A stretch of DNA of 64,000 nt from Fulvimarina sp. (GTDB taxonomy: Bacteria; Pseudomonadota; Alphaproteobacteria; Rhizobiales; Rhizobiaceae). Made by a program: the position numbers and the translations under genes. The notes beneath the pieces were generated by a model that did no database searches, had not been told where the DNA came from, and worked only from the letters and a program-made list of their open reading frames with translations. The DNA is taken from contig PACL01000056.1 in assembly GCA_002700095.1 (NCBI GenBank), forward strand, positions 1-64,000. Reading direction: 5' to 3'. This document shows, in pieces, positions 41,412 to 49,394 of the stretch (position 1 is the stretch's first letter; every line of letters begins with the position of its first letter).

Positions 41412-41845
41412 GCGGCGCTGCCGAAAGGCCCGGCGCTGCGGCGCTTGCCCAGCCGGAGATGATCGAGGAGGCGGTCTCGCTCCTGAAGCGGCTCGGCCAT
41501 CCGAGCCGGCTCCTCATCGTCTGTCGGCTGATCGAAGGCGAGATGTCGGTGGCCGAGATGGAAGACGAGCTCGGCCTGCGCCAGCCTTCGCTGTCCCAGC
41601 AGCTCGGCGAGCTGCGCAATGCCGGGATCATCGAGCCGCGGCGCGAGGCCAAGAACGTCGTCTACCGCCTCGCCGATGCAAAGGCCGAACGGCTGGTCGA
41701 GACGCTGCACGGGCTGTTCTGTCCCGATCAGCCCCCTCCGGTCAGAGCTGCAAAGCCGCCTCGGCCCGTCGCCCTCGGCAAGTTTCTCGGCGCCGCCGTC
41801 TTTGCGAAGGTCGGCCTCATGGCTGCCGACAACGACGACTCTTGA
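41408..41845 (+). CDS. bigR: BigR/SqrR-type ArsR-family persulfide-responsive repressor
   Basis: Winged-helix repressor of 145 residues. Two cysteines, Cys39 (LLIVCRLIEG) and Cys105 (LHGLFCPDQ), are 66 residues apart, exactly the spacing of the persulfide-sensing pairs Cys41/Cys107 of SqrR and Cys42/Cys108 of BigR. The recognition helix region is LRQPSLSQQLGELRNAGI. No other metal-site cysteines are present. It is translated from an ATGA overlap with the persulfide dioxygenase gene, so the operon is autoregulated. A basic proline-rich tail extends past the core fold. The sensing mechanism is inferred from the cysteine positions. Confidence 0.88.
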   Translation: MSGAAERPGAAALAQPEMIEEAVSLLKRLGHPSRLLIVCRLIEGEMSVAEMEDELGLRQPSLSQQLGELRNAGIIEPRREAKNVVYRLADAKAERLVETLHGLFCPDQPPPVRAAKPPRPVALGKFLGAAVFAKVGLMAADNDDS

Positions 41846-42092
41846 CCGACACCGCCCGCGCTGCGGGCAAGGGCTGCGGGCAGGCACATGGCGGCAAGGG
41901 CGCCCGTCACCGGCGACCGGGCCCGGCGGTGCGGGCCGAGACAGGCCAGCCAGACATCGTCCGGTGATCGTCCGGCGCGCGTCGGGCTCGACAGCAGGAT
42001 TTGCGGGAGGCGGTCGATCCGGCCAGCCGCCCGCAAACCAGAGGGCCGGCCGGACCGGCTGGCAGGTTCTTCAGAACAGGGAGGATACCCAC

Positions 42093-43778
42093 ATGGATCC
42101 GAGAAGACTCACCGACCAGCTCGCCGTCCGCGATCAGGTGCATCCCGAGGAGATCCCGGCCCTCAAGGCCGCCGGCTTCCGCTCGATCATCGTCAACCGG
42201 CCGGACGGCGAAGGCGCCGACCAGCCGACCTTTGCGGAGATCGATCGCGCGGCCATAAGCGCCGGCATGGAAGCCCGCTACATCCCTGTCGAGACCGGCA
42301 AGGTTCTGGACGCGGACGCCGAGAAGTTTGCCGCCGCCATGGAGGAACTGCCGAAGCCGGTGCTCGCCTTCTGCCGCTCGGGCACCCGCTCGACGACGCT
42401 CTGGGCGCTGAGCCAGGCCGGCCGGCGGCCGCTGCCCGACATCCTCGCTCGGGCCAAGTCCGCCGGCTACGACATGTCCGGCGTCACCCGCCGCATCGCC
42501 AATGGCGGCAACGTGCCGACCGACACGGCGGAGATCAGCCACGACATCGTCATCGTCGGGGCCGGCGCCGGAGGCATCGCGGCCGCCGCCAGCCTCCTCG
42601 CCCGCGTCGACAATCTCGACATCGCCATCATCGACCCCGCCGACATCCACTACTACCAGCCCGGCTGGACGCTGGTCGGCGGCGGCGTCTTCAAGCCGGA
42701 GGAGACGCGCAGGGACATGGCGTCGCTGATCCCGGACGGCGTCAAGTGGATCCGGGCGGCCGTCGCGGCCTTCGAGCCCGATGCCAATGCGGTGATCCTC
42801 GAGGGCTGCCGGGTGGTGAAGTACAAGAAGCTGATCGTCGCTCCCGGCCTGAAGCTCGACTGGCACGGCATCGAGGGCCTGGAACAGACGCTCGGGCGCA
42901 ACGGCGTCACCTCCAACTACCGCTACGATCTGGCGCCCTACACCTGGGATCTGGTGAAATCCATATCCGGCGGAACGGCGCTGTTCACCCAGCCGCCGAT
43001 GCCGATCAAATGCGCCGGCGCGCCGCAGAAGGCGATGTACCTCTCCTGTTACGAGTGGGAGCGGCGCGGCACCCTGAAGGACACCAAGGTCGAGTTCCTA
43101 AATGCCGGCGGCGTGCTGTTCGGCGTCAAGGACTACGTCCCGGCGCTGATGGACTATGTGAAGCGCTACGGCATCGACCTCTCCTTCGGCCACAACCTGA
43201 CGAAGATCGACGGACCGGCGAAGACCGCCTGGTTCGAGACCACCGATGCCGAGGGCAACAAGACGATCGTCGAGCGCCGCTTCGACATGATCCACGTCGT
43301 GCCGCCGCAGACTGCGCCGGACTTCGTGCGCGTGTCGCCGCTTGCCAACGAGGCCGGCTGGGTCGATGTCGACCAGTGGACGCTCCGGCATGTGCGCCAC
43401 CACGACGTCTACGGCCTCGGCGACGCGATCGGCACGCCCAACGCCAAGACGGCGGCCGCGGCCCGCAAGCAGGCACCGGTCGTCGCCGAGAACCTCCTGC
43501 GCGATCTCGGCCTGATCGAGGAGCCGCGCCCGGCGATCTACGACGGCTACGGCTCCTGCCCGCTCACCGTCGAGCGCGGCAAGGTGGTGCTGGCCGAATT
43601 CGCCTATGGCGGCAGGCGCGTGCCGAGCTTTCCGAAATGGTTCATCGACGACCTGAAGCCCTCCAAGACGGCCTGGCTGCTGAAGGAGAAGATCCTTCCG
43701 CCAATCTACTGGCAGGCGATGCTGAAGGGCCGCGAACCGATGGCGAAGCCCGAGCGCGAAAAGACGCCGGCCGCCTGA
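42093..43778 (+). CDS. DUF442 (phosphatase/sulfurtransferase-like) - sulfide:quinone oxidoreductase fusion
   Basis: Two-domain protein of 561 residues. Residues 1-110 form a DUF442/TIGR01244 domain with the loop FCRSGTRS (Cys94-x4-Arg99), the spacing of rhodanese-type loops rather than the CX5R of tyrosine phosphatases. Residues 150-540 are a flavoprotein of SQR type with FAD motif GAGAGG (156-161) and redox cysteines Cys307 in KCAGAPQK and Cys489 in YGSCPLT. It should oxidise sulfide to persulfide, pass electrons to quinone, and hand sulfane sulfur to its own DUF442 domain. GGGAGG lies upstream of the ATG. 247 nt separate it from the ArsR gene. Confidence 0.9.
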   Translation: MDPRRLTDQLAVRDQVHPEEIPALKAAGFRSIIVNRPDGEGADQPTFAEIDRAAISAGMEARYIPVETGKVLDADAEKFAAAMEELPKPVLAFCRSGTRSTTLWALSQAGRRPLPDILARAKSAGYDMSGVTRRIANGGNVPTDTAEISHDIVIVGAGAGGIAAAASLLARVDNLDIAIIDPADIHYYQPGWTLVGGGVFKPEETRRDMASLIPDGVKWIRAAVAAFEPDANAVILEGCRVVKYKKLIVAPGLKLDWHGIEGLEQTLGRNGVTSNYRYDLAPYTWDLVKSISGGTALFTQPPMPIKCAGAPQKAMYLSCYEWERRGTLKDTKVEFLNAGGVLFGVKDYVPALMDYVKRYGIDLSFGHNLTKIDGPAKTAWFETTDAEGNKTIVERRFDMIHVVPPQTAPDFVRVSPLANEAGWVDVDQWTLRHVRHHDVYGLGDAIGTPNAKTAAAARKQAPVVAENLLRDLGLIEEPRPAIYDGYGSCPLTVERGKVVLAEFAYGGRRVPSFPKWFIDDLKPSKTAWLLKEKILPPIYWQAMLKGREPMAKPEREKTPAA

Positions 43779-43806
43779 CGGGGACGGTCTGACGGGCCGC
43801 CTGGAT

Positions 43807-43876
43807 GACGAGCGGCATCGCTCGCTCGTCGTGTGGACCGCAATCTTAACCCCAACGCCTCGAGGCTTGCCTCGAG
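43807..43876 (+). terminator. Two consecutive hairpins between the SQR fusion and TauE genes
   Basis: Hairpin one: GACGAGCG (43807-43814) with CGCTCGTC (43823-43830) around an 8-nt loop. Hairpin two: CTCGAGGC (43859-43866) with GCCTCGAG (43869-43876) around TT, ending 11 nt before the exporter start codon. Neither has a T-run. The first may end or stabilise the SQR transcript; the second could mask the ribosome site of the exporter gene. Confidence 0.5.
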
Positions 43877-43887
43877 TGGACCCGACC

Positions 43888-44673
43888 ATGACCCTCGAGC
43901 CGCTGCAATATCTTCTCGGTGCCTTCTCCGGCTCGCTGGTCGGGCTGACCCTCGGCCTGTTCGGCGGCGGCGGCTCGATCCTCGCCGTGCCGCTGATGGT
44001 GTATCTCGTCGGCGTGCCCAACGCCCATATGGCGATCGGCACCAGCGCCCTTGCCGTGGCGGCGAATGCCGGCACCAATCTCGTCGGCCATGCCCGCCTC
44101 GGCAACGTCAAATGGCGCTGCGCCGGCCTCTACAGCGTCGCGGGCATTCTCGGCGCCTTTCTCGGCTCGACCCTCGGCAAGGCGATCGACGGGCAGAAGC
44201 TCCTGTTCCTGTTCGCGCTCCTGATGCTCGTCGTCGGCGTCCTGATGTTCCGCAACCGCGGCCAGCTCGGCAATGCCGGCGCCGAATGCAACCGCGAGAA
44301 CGCCCCGAAGGTGCTCGGCTTCGGCGGGCTGACGGGGATCTTCTCCGGCTTCTTCGGCATCGGCGGCGGCTTCCTGATCGTCCCCGGCCTCGTCGCCTCG
44401 ACCGGCATGCCGATGATCAACGCCATCGGCTCCTCGCTCGTCGCCGTTGCCGCCTTCGGCATGACGACGGCGCTGAACTACGCCTTCTCGGGCCTCGTCG
44501 ATTGGCCGCTCGCCATCGTCTTCGTCGCCGGCGGCATCGTCGGCGGGCTGTTCGGCACCCTCGTCGCCCGCTGGCTCTCGGGCAGGAAGGGCGCCCTCAA
44601 CGTCGCCTTCGCCGGCCTCATCTTCGTCGTCGCCCTCTATATGCTCTACAAGAGCGCGGCGGCCATCGTCTGA
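43888..44673 (+). CDS. TauE/SafE-family sulfite exporter
   Basis: Membrane protein of 261 residues with about eight helices in two repeats, each beginning with a glycine-rich motif: GLTLGLFGGGGSILAVPLM and GIFSGFFGIGGGFLIVPGL. This is the TauE/SafE anion-exporter pattern. In a sulfide-oxidising cluster the likely cargo is sulfite or a related sulfur oxyanion made by the dioxygenases. An in-frame GTG 12 nt upstream is an alternative start. Confidence 0.9.
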   Translation: MTLEPLQYLLGAFSGSLVGLTLGLFGGGGSILAVPLMVYLVGVPNAHMAIGTSALAVAANAGTNLVGHARLGNVKWRCAGLYSVAGILGAFLGSTLGKAIDGQKLLFLFALLMLVVGVLMFRNRGQLGNAGAECNRENAPKVLGFGGLTGIFSGFFGIGGGFLIVPGLVASTGMPMINAIGSSLVAVAAFGMTTALNYAFSGLVDWPLAIVFVAGGIVGGLFGTLVARWLSGRKGALNVAFAGLIFVVALYMLYKSAAAIV

Positions 44674-44706
44674 GCGGCGCATCGCGTCACCACCGGAAAG
44701 TCCGAC

Positions 44707-45141
44707 ATGCCCCTCGATACCGTCACCCCCTTCACGCCCCTCGCCTCGACCCTCGGCGGCGTCCTCATCGGCCTTTCCGCCGTCCTCGTGATGGCGCTGT
44801 TCGGCCGCATCGCCGGGATATCCGGCATCACCACCGGAGCGCTGCCCATGCGCCGCGACGACTGGGACTGGCGCCTCGCCTTCGTCGCCGGGCTGATCGC
44901 CGCGCCGCTCCTCGTCCTGGCCATCACCGGAACCCCGGTCCGGCAGACGGTTCCGACCGACCTCACCGCCATGGCCATTGCCGGCCTCCTCGTCGGCTTC
45001 GGCACCGTGATGGGCTCCGGCTGCACCTCCGGCCATGGGGTCTGCGGCCTCGCCCGGCTGTCGCCGCGCTCACTGGTCGCCGTCCTCACCTTCATGACGA
45101 CGGCCTTCCTCACCGTCCTAGTCCTGCGTCACCTCGTCTGA
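44707..45141 (+). CDS. YeeE/YedE (DUF395) transporter, first half
   Basis: Membrane protein of 144 residues with four helices and the DUF395 signature GSGCTSGHGVCGLARLS, whose cysteines are implicated in thiosulfate/sulfane-sulfur passage in YeeE. Full YeeE-type transporters have two such halves; here they are separate genes, as in the pmpAB pair of bigR operons. Followed after 11 nt by the second half. Confidence 0.9.
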   Translation: MPLDTVTPFTPLASTLGGVLIGLSAVLVMALFGRIAGISGITTGALPMRRDDWDWRLAFVAGLIAAPLLVLAITGTPVRQTVPTDLTAMAIAGLLVGFGTVMGSGCTSGHGVCGLARLSPRSLVAVLTFMTTAFLTVLVLRHLV

Positions 45142-45152
45142 AAGCCCGCCCC

Positions 45153-45578
45153 ATGCGCATCTTCCTCGGCTTCCTCTCCGGCCTCCTCTTCGGCGTCGGC
45201 CTCCTCCTCGCCGGCATGTCCGATCCGGCCAAGGTCCTGAACTTCCTCGACGTCTTCGGGACGTTCGACCCGAGCCTCGCTTTCGTCATGGGCGGCGCGG
45301 CGATCACCACCTTCATCGGCTACCGGCTGGTCTGGCGGCGGGAGCGGCCCTTGCTTCTCGCCGACTTCCAGATCCCCAGCCGGCACGACATCGACGCCGA
45401 CCTTGTCCTCGGCGCGGCGACCTTCGGCATCGGCTGGGGCATCGGCGGCTTCTGCCCGGGGCCCGCCTGGACGGCGCTGCCGCTCGCGGCACCCGGCACG
45501 CTGGTCTTCCTGCCGGCGATGCTGATCGGCATGACGGTCGCCACCATCCTGAAACAGCGCCGAACCGCTCTCGCCTGA
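45153..45578 (+). CDS. YeeE/YedE (DUF395) transporter, second half
   Basis: Membrane protein of 141 residues with SGLLFGVGLLLAGMSDPAKV at the N-terminus and GIGGFCPGPAWTAL near the C-terminus, the second-half pattern of YeeE/YedE proteins with its single conserved cysteine. It probably pairs with the preceding product to move thiosulfate or another reduced sulfur species. End of the sulfide region. Confidence 0.9.
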   Translation: MRIFLGFLSGLLFGVGLLLAGMSDPAKVLNFLDVFGTFDPSLAFVMGGAAITTFIGYRLVWRRERPLLLADFQIPSRHDIDADLVLGAATFGIGWGIGGFCPGPAWTALPLAAPGTLVFLPAMLIGMTVATILKQRRTALA

Positions 45579-45832
45579 GAAGAACGGGACCTGCCGGCCC
45601 CGCGCGCAATGGCCGACCGACCCGCACCGCCCGCAGGCCGGTCGTCATCAGCCGGCGATGGTCCATCTATAAAGGGCGCGGGGCATGCCCGATTCCGCCA
45701 GCAGGATCGGCGGCGCGGTGTTATGCTCCTCGAAAGGGCACTCGAACGACGCTCGCGGAGGAACGCTCGCAGGCCCGGTCAGGGCCGGGCGGCAGCGTGT
45801 GCGATCGCTCGATCTGCAGGCAGGGCTCGATC

Positions 45833-47251
45833 ATGTTCATCTCGGTCTTCGAAATCTTCAAGCGCGGCATCGGCCCGTCCTCGTCGCACACGATGGGTCC
45901 CATGGTCGCCGCCGCACGCTTTCTCGGCGACCTGCGCAGCGGCGCCGACCGGATCCCCGGCGGCGGCGATCCCGCTTCGATCCGGGTCTCGCTGCACGGC
46001 TCGCTCGCCTTTACCGGCAGGGGACACGCCACCGACCGGGCGGTGCTGCTCGGCCTCCTCGATCAGCTGCCCGAGACCGTCGACATCGACACGGCCGAGG
46101 CGATGCTGGCGACGCTCCGGGAGACGCGGCGGCTCGACCTGCCGGGTCTCCCGCCCATGGCGTTCGATCCCGACAAGGATCTGGTCTTCGACTACGGCCC
46201 GGCCCTGCCGCTGCATCCCAACGGCATGATCTTCCGCGCCTTCGACAGGCGCGGCAATCCGACGCTCACCACCACCTATTATTCCGTCGGCGGCGGCTTC
46301 GTGATGAGCGAGGCCGAGCGCGTCGCGCAGAACGAGGGCGGGACCGGCCGTGCGGCATCCTCGCAGGAACCCGCCCGGGTGCCCTATCCCTTCACCTCCT
46401 CGAAGGACATGCTGGAGATGGGACGGGCCAGCGGACTCACCATCGCCGCGATGAAGCGGGCGAACGAGGAGGCCCGGTGCGGCGGCGCGGAGGATCTCGA
46501 CACGAGGCTCGACGAGATCTCCGACGCGATGAATGCCTGCATCGACCGCGGCCTCGTCGGCTCCGGCATCCTGCCCGGCGGGCTGAAGGTGCGCCGGCGG
46601 GCGCGCGACCTTCACGAGAAGCTCGAGGCGGAGCGCTTCACCAACCAGCAGATGCCGCATATCGGCAACGAGTGGCTGGGCCTCTACGCCATGGCGGTCA
46701 ACGAGGAGAACGCCGCGGGCGGCAAGGTCGTGACAGCGCCGACCAACGGTGCGGCCGGCACGGTGCCCGCCGTCCTGCGCTACTGGCAGGACCATTGCGG
46801 CGGCCGCTCCGACAGGCTGCGGCGCGACTTTCTGCTGACGGCGGCGGCGATCGGCGGGATCATCAAGGCGAACGCCTCGATCTCCGGCGCCGAAGTCGGC
46901 TGCCAGGGCGAGGTCGGCAGCGCCGCGGCGATGGCGGCGGCCGGCCTCTGCGCGGCCCTTGGCGGGACCAATGCGCAGATCGAGAACGCCGCGGAGATCG
47001 CCCTCGAACACCATCTCGGCATGACCTGCGATCCGGCCGGCGGCCTGGTGCAGGTGCCGTGCATCGAGCGCAACGCTCTCGGCGCCATCAAGGCCGTCTC
47101 GGCCGCCGCCCTGGCGCTGCGCGGCGACGGGGAGCATTTCATGCCTCTCGACAACTGCATCAGGGTGATGCTCGAGACCGGGCGCGACATGAACGTGAAG
47201 TACAAGGAAACCTCGACCGGCGGCATCGCGGTCAACCTGCCCGAGTGCTGA
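45833..47251 (+). CDS. sdaA: L-serine ammonia-lyase (L-serine dehydratase)
   Basis: Iron-sulfur L-serine dehydratase of 472 residues, single-chain type, converting L-serine to pyruvate and ammonia. The N-terminal beta domain has [16 protein letters not shown], and the alpha domain has [13 protein letters not shown]. The cysteines expected to hold the 4Fe-4S cluster occur in [20 protein letters not shown] and VPCIERNA. The start MFISVFEIF was chosen because family members begin there; the ribosome site is weak. The 254-nt upstream region holds no recognisable riboswitch. It may link to the hydroxypyruvate isomerase-like gene through serine metabolism. Confidence 0.93.
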   Translation: MFISVFEIFKRGIGPSSSHTMGPMVAAARFLGDLRSGADRIPGGGDPASIRVSLHGSLAFTGRGHATDRAVLLGLLDQLPETVDIDTAEAMLATLRETRRLDLPGLPPMAFDPDKDLVFDYGPALPLHPNGMIFRAFDRRGNPTLTTTYYSVGGGFVMSEAERVAQNEGGTGRAASSQEPARVPYPFTSSKDMLEMGRASGLTIAAMKRANEEARCGGAEDLDTRLDEISDAMNACIDRGLVGSGILPGGLKVRRRARDLHEKLEAERFTNQQMPHIGNEWLGLYAMAVNEENAAGGKVVTAPTNGAAGTVPAVLRYWQDHCGGRSDRLRRDFLLTAAAIGGIIKANASISGAEVGCQGEVGSAAAMAAAGLCAALGGTNAQIENAAEIALEHHLGMTCDPAGGLVQVPCIERNALGAIKAVSAAALALRGDGEHFMPLDNCIRVMLETGRDMNVKYKETSTGGIAVNLPEC

Positions 47252-47332
47252 CGATGTGCGGGGCAAGGTTCTCCGGCTGGCTGCCGCGTCGGATCCTGGA
47301 CCGACGCCGCCTTGGCGGGTCGCCCGCCACTC

Positions 47333-48100
47333 TCATCTCCTGAACCGGGTCATCCAGCCGAGGCCGGCATCGGTCGTCGTGGCCGGCCGGTATTCCGCGC
47401 CGACGTACCCGTCATAGCCCGCCGCCTCGAGCATCGGCAGCAGCCGGTCATAGGCGACCTCGCCGCCATCCGGCTCGGCGCGCGACGGCACCGCCGCGAT
47501 CTGGACGTGGCCGACGATGCCGCGATGGGCCCGGAAGCGTTCGAGAAGATCGCCGCCGGTGATCTGCAGGTGATAGCAGTCGAACATCAGCGACAGTTCC
47601 GGCCGGGCGAGGCGCCGGGCGATGTCCGCGGCCAGCGCCAGGTCGACCAGGAAGTATCCGGGAACATCGCGGTGGTTGAGCGGCTCGATGAGGACGCCCA
47701 TGGCGTTCCGCGCCGCGACGTCGCAGGCATGAGCGAGATTGGCCTCGAACGTCTCCCGCGCGCCGTCGATGCCGAAGGTATTGCCCGCCATGACATGGAC
47801 CCGGCCCGCCCCGATCCGCGCGCCATAGGCGAAGGCCTCGTCGATCGCCGCCCTCGCCTCCGCCTCGCGGCCGGGCATGGCGGCAAGGCCGTTGTCGATG
47901 CCCGGCCGGCCACGCCGCGTGTTGAGCGAGAGCATCGGCAGGCCGGTCTCCTCCAGCGCCGCCCGGACGGCGAGCGGGTCGACCTCGTAGGGCCAGTGGC
48001 ACTCGACCGCCTCGAAGCCGGCCGCCCCGGCGCGGCGGATCGCCTCGGGAAGCGGCAGTTCGGTCCACAGGAAGCCGAGATTGGCGGACAGGCGCAGCAT
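47333..48100 (-). CDS. hyi: Hydroxypyruvate isomerase-like TIM-barrel protein
   Basis: Xylose-isomerase-like TIM barrel of 255 residues. N-terminal RLSANLGFLWTELP, IEPLNHRDVPGYFL with the metal Glu, and MFDCYHLQITGGDL match the Hyi/OtnI group, which interconverts hydroxypyruvate and tartronate semialdehyde or 2-oxo-tetronate. It ends 81 nt from the convergent serine dehydratase gene. An upstream SDR gene in the same direction, 242 nt away, could supply a second step. Confidence 0.85.
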   Translation of the reverse strand: MLRLSANLGFLWTELPLPEAIRRAGAAGFEAVECHWPYEVDPLAVRAALEETGLPMLSLNTRRGRPGIDNGLAAMPGREAEARAAIDEAFAYGARIGAGRVHVMAGNTFGIDGARETFEANLAHACDVAARNAMGVLIEPLNHRDVPGYFLVDLALAADIARRLARPELSLMFDCYHLQITGGDLLERFRAHRGIVGHVQIAAVPSRAEPDGGEVAYDRLLPMLEAAGYDGYVGAEYRPATTTDAGLGWMTRFRR

Positions 48101-48342
48101 CGCTCATTCTCCGTCGGCAGACTTCGCCCGGTCGCGCATCGGCCCGCTGCCGAGCGCATTCGGCGGCTCGCCGATGCGGCAATATGGCGAGGATCCCCGG
48201 TCCATTTAGCCACACGTCGCGCCGTGGCCAGCTTTCTGAACGGCTTTCGGCGCCGCCTCGCCGCGCGAGCCAAACCTCGATGCGGACGGGCAGCGACCGT
48301 CCGGACCGTCCGCAGCCGACCGCGACGCCGCTCAGCGCCGCC

Positions 48343-49104
48343 TCAGAACTGCACCCCGCGGGTCAGCGCGCCGTCGATGACGAGGTTCGTCCCTGTGATG
48401 AAGCTCGCCGCCGGGCTGGCGAGGAACACCACGCCATTGGCGATCTCCTCCGGCGTCGCCATGCGGCCGGTCGGATTGAGGGCGAGGGAATCGGCGTAGA
48501 GGCCGGGATTGCCCGTCTCGATCTGGTTCCAGACGCCGCCGTCGAAATAGGTGTTGCCCGGCGAGACCGAGTTGGCGCGGATGTTCTGGCCGGCCAGCCG
48601 GAACGACAACCCTTGCGTGTAGTGAATGATCGCCGCCTTGAACGCGCCATAGGGGCCGGCGGCGAAATCGATCTCCCGGCCGGAGACGCTGGAGATGGTC
48701 ACGATCGAGGCGGCGTCGCTCTTCTCCAGATAGGGCATCGCGGCATCGACGAGGCGGACGGTTCCCATCATGTCGGTCTCGAATCCGGCCCGCCAGCTTG
48801 CCTCGTCGCCGCCGACGGCAAGCGCGCTGACATTCGCCACGACGATGTCGATGCCGCCAAGGGCTTCTGCCGCCTTGTCGACGAAGCCCGCGAGCGCTGC
48901 TCCATCGCTCACGTCGACCGCTTCGCCATAGGCCGTCGCGCCGTCCGCCGTCAGCGCGGCGACCTCGGCCGAAACCGCGTCCTGGCTGCGCGCGCAGAAT
49001 GCGACCGACGCGCCTTCGGCGGCCAGCATGCGCACGATCGCGCGGCCGATGCCTTTGGTGCCGCCTGTCACGACGGCCTTCCTGCCCTGCAACTTGAGGT
49101 CCAT
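48343..49104 (-). CDS. SDR family oxidoreductase
   Basis: Short-chain dehydrogenase of 253 residues with TGGTKGIG near residues 13-20, the NVSAL version of the NNAG motif, catalytic Ser in TISSVSG and YGAFK (Tyr-x3-Lys). An AGGAAGG precedes the ATG. The Asn of NNAG is present as N in VVANVSA. Same orientation as the hydroxypyruvate isomerase-like gene but separated by 242 nt without a recognised gene. Substrate unknown. Confidence 0.88.
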   Translation of the reverse strand: MDLKLQGRKAVVTGGTKGIGRAIVRMLAAEGASVAFCARSQDAVSAEVAALTADGATAYGEAVDVSDGAALAGFVDKAAEALGGIDIVVANVSALAVGGDEASWRAGFETDMMGTVRLVDAAMPYLEKSDAASIVTISSVSGREIDFAAGPYGAFKAAIIHYTQGLSFRLAGQNIRANSVSPGNTYFDGGVWNQIETGNPGLYADSLALNPTGRMATPEEIANGVVFLASPAASFITGTNLVIDGALTRGVQF

Positions 49105-49260
49105 GTCGCGCCCTTCCTGTCAAAGCGTCCGGTGTTGATGCATGGGGGCGGGATGCGCCTCCCGCATGCGCCTATCGGGGCAGGATTCGCGGCGGCTGAC
49201 AAGCCATCCGGCAAAAGTTCGAGCAGGCCGAGTTCCACCGCTTGACAAGCCCGCGGAAAC

Positions 49261-49277
49261 CCGGCAGCCTAATTGAT
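49261..49277 (+). promoter_or_regulatory. Weak candidate sigma-54 promoter of the amide operon
   Basis: CCGGCAGCCTAATTGAT fits the sigma-54 pattern in the GG pair, CA, and TTG at the correct 12-bp separation, but has CGGCA for TGGCA and GA for the -12 GC. Nitrogen-regulated amide operons often use sigma-54, which makes the match worth noting. A perfect TTGACA at 49242-49247 has no -10 at proper distance. Confidence 0.3.
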
Positions 49278-49279
49278 AT

Positions 49280-49347
49280 GCGCAGAGCAGCGTTGCTCAA
49301 AAATGCGCCGCACGATGACGTTTCCAAAATATCCCGGCAGTGTCGCC
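49280..49347 (+). promoter_or_regulatory. Possible ANTAR-recognised hairpins in the amide-operon leader
   Basis: ANTAR antiterminators bind two hairpins with hexaloops having A at position 1 and G at position 4. Two candidates fit: GCGC-AGAGCA-GCGT (49280-49293) and GGC-AGTGTC-GCC (49336-49347). The second shares GCC with the 5' arm of the terminator that follows, so the two structures would exclude each other. The stems are short (3-4 bp) and the 42-nt linker is longer than usual. Confidence 0.35.
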
Positions 49348-49378
49348 CTGACAGCACCTCGTGCTGACGGGGCCTTTT
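49345..49378 (+). terminator. Leader intrinsic terminator of the amide operon
   Basis: GCCCTG-A-CAGCAC pairs with GTGCTG-A-CGGGGC around a CTC loop (12 pairs including one G-U, with one A-A mismatch), followed by CTTTT. It ends 16 nt before the AmiC-like start codon, so it must stop transcripts before the operon unless antiterminated. This is the arrangement known for amiE/AmiR control. Confidence 0.8.
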
Positions 49379-49394
49379 GCGTTGAGGATCGCAG

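Noticed and set aside
45579-45832. Upstream region of serine dehydratase checked for a glycine riboswitch
   Set aside because: A GGAGG word is present, but the conserved glycine-aptamer segments are not.
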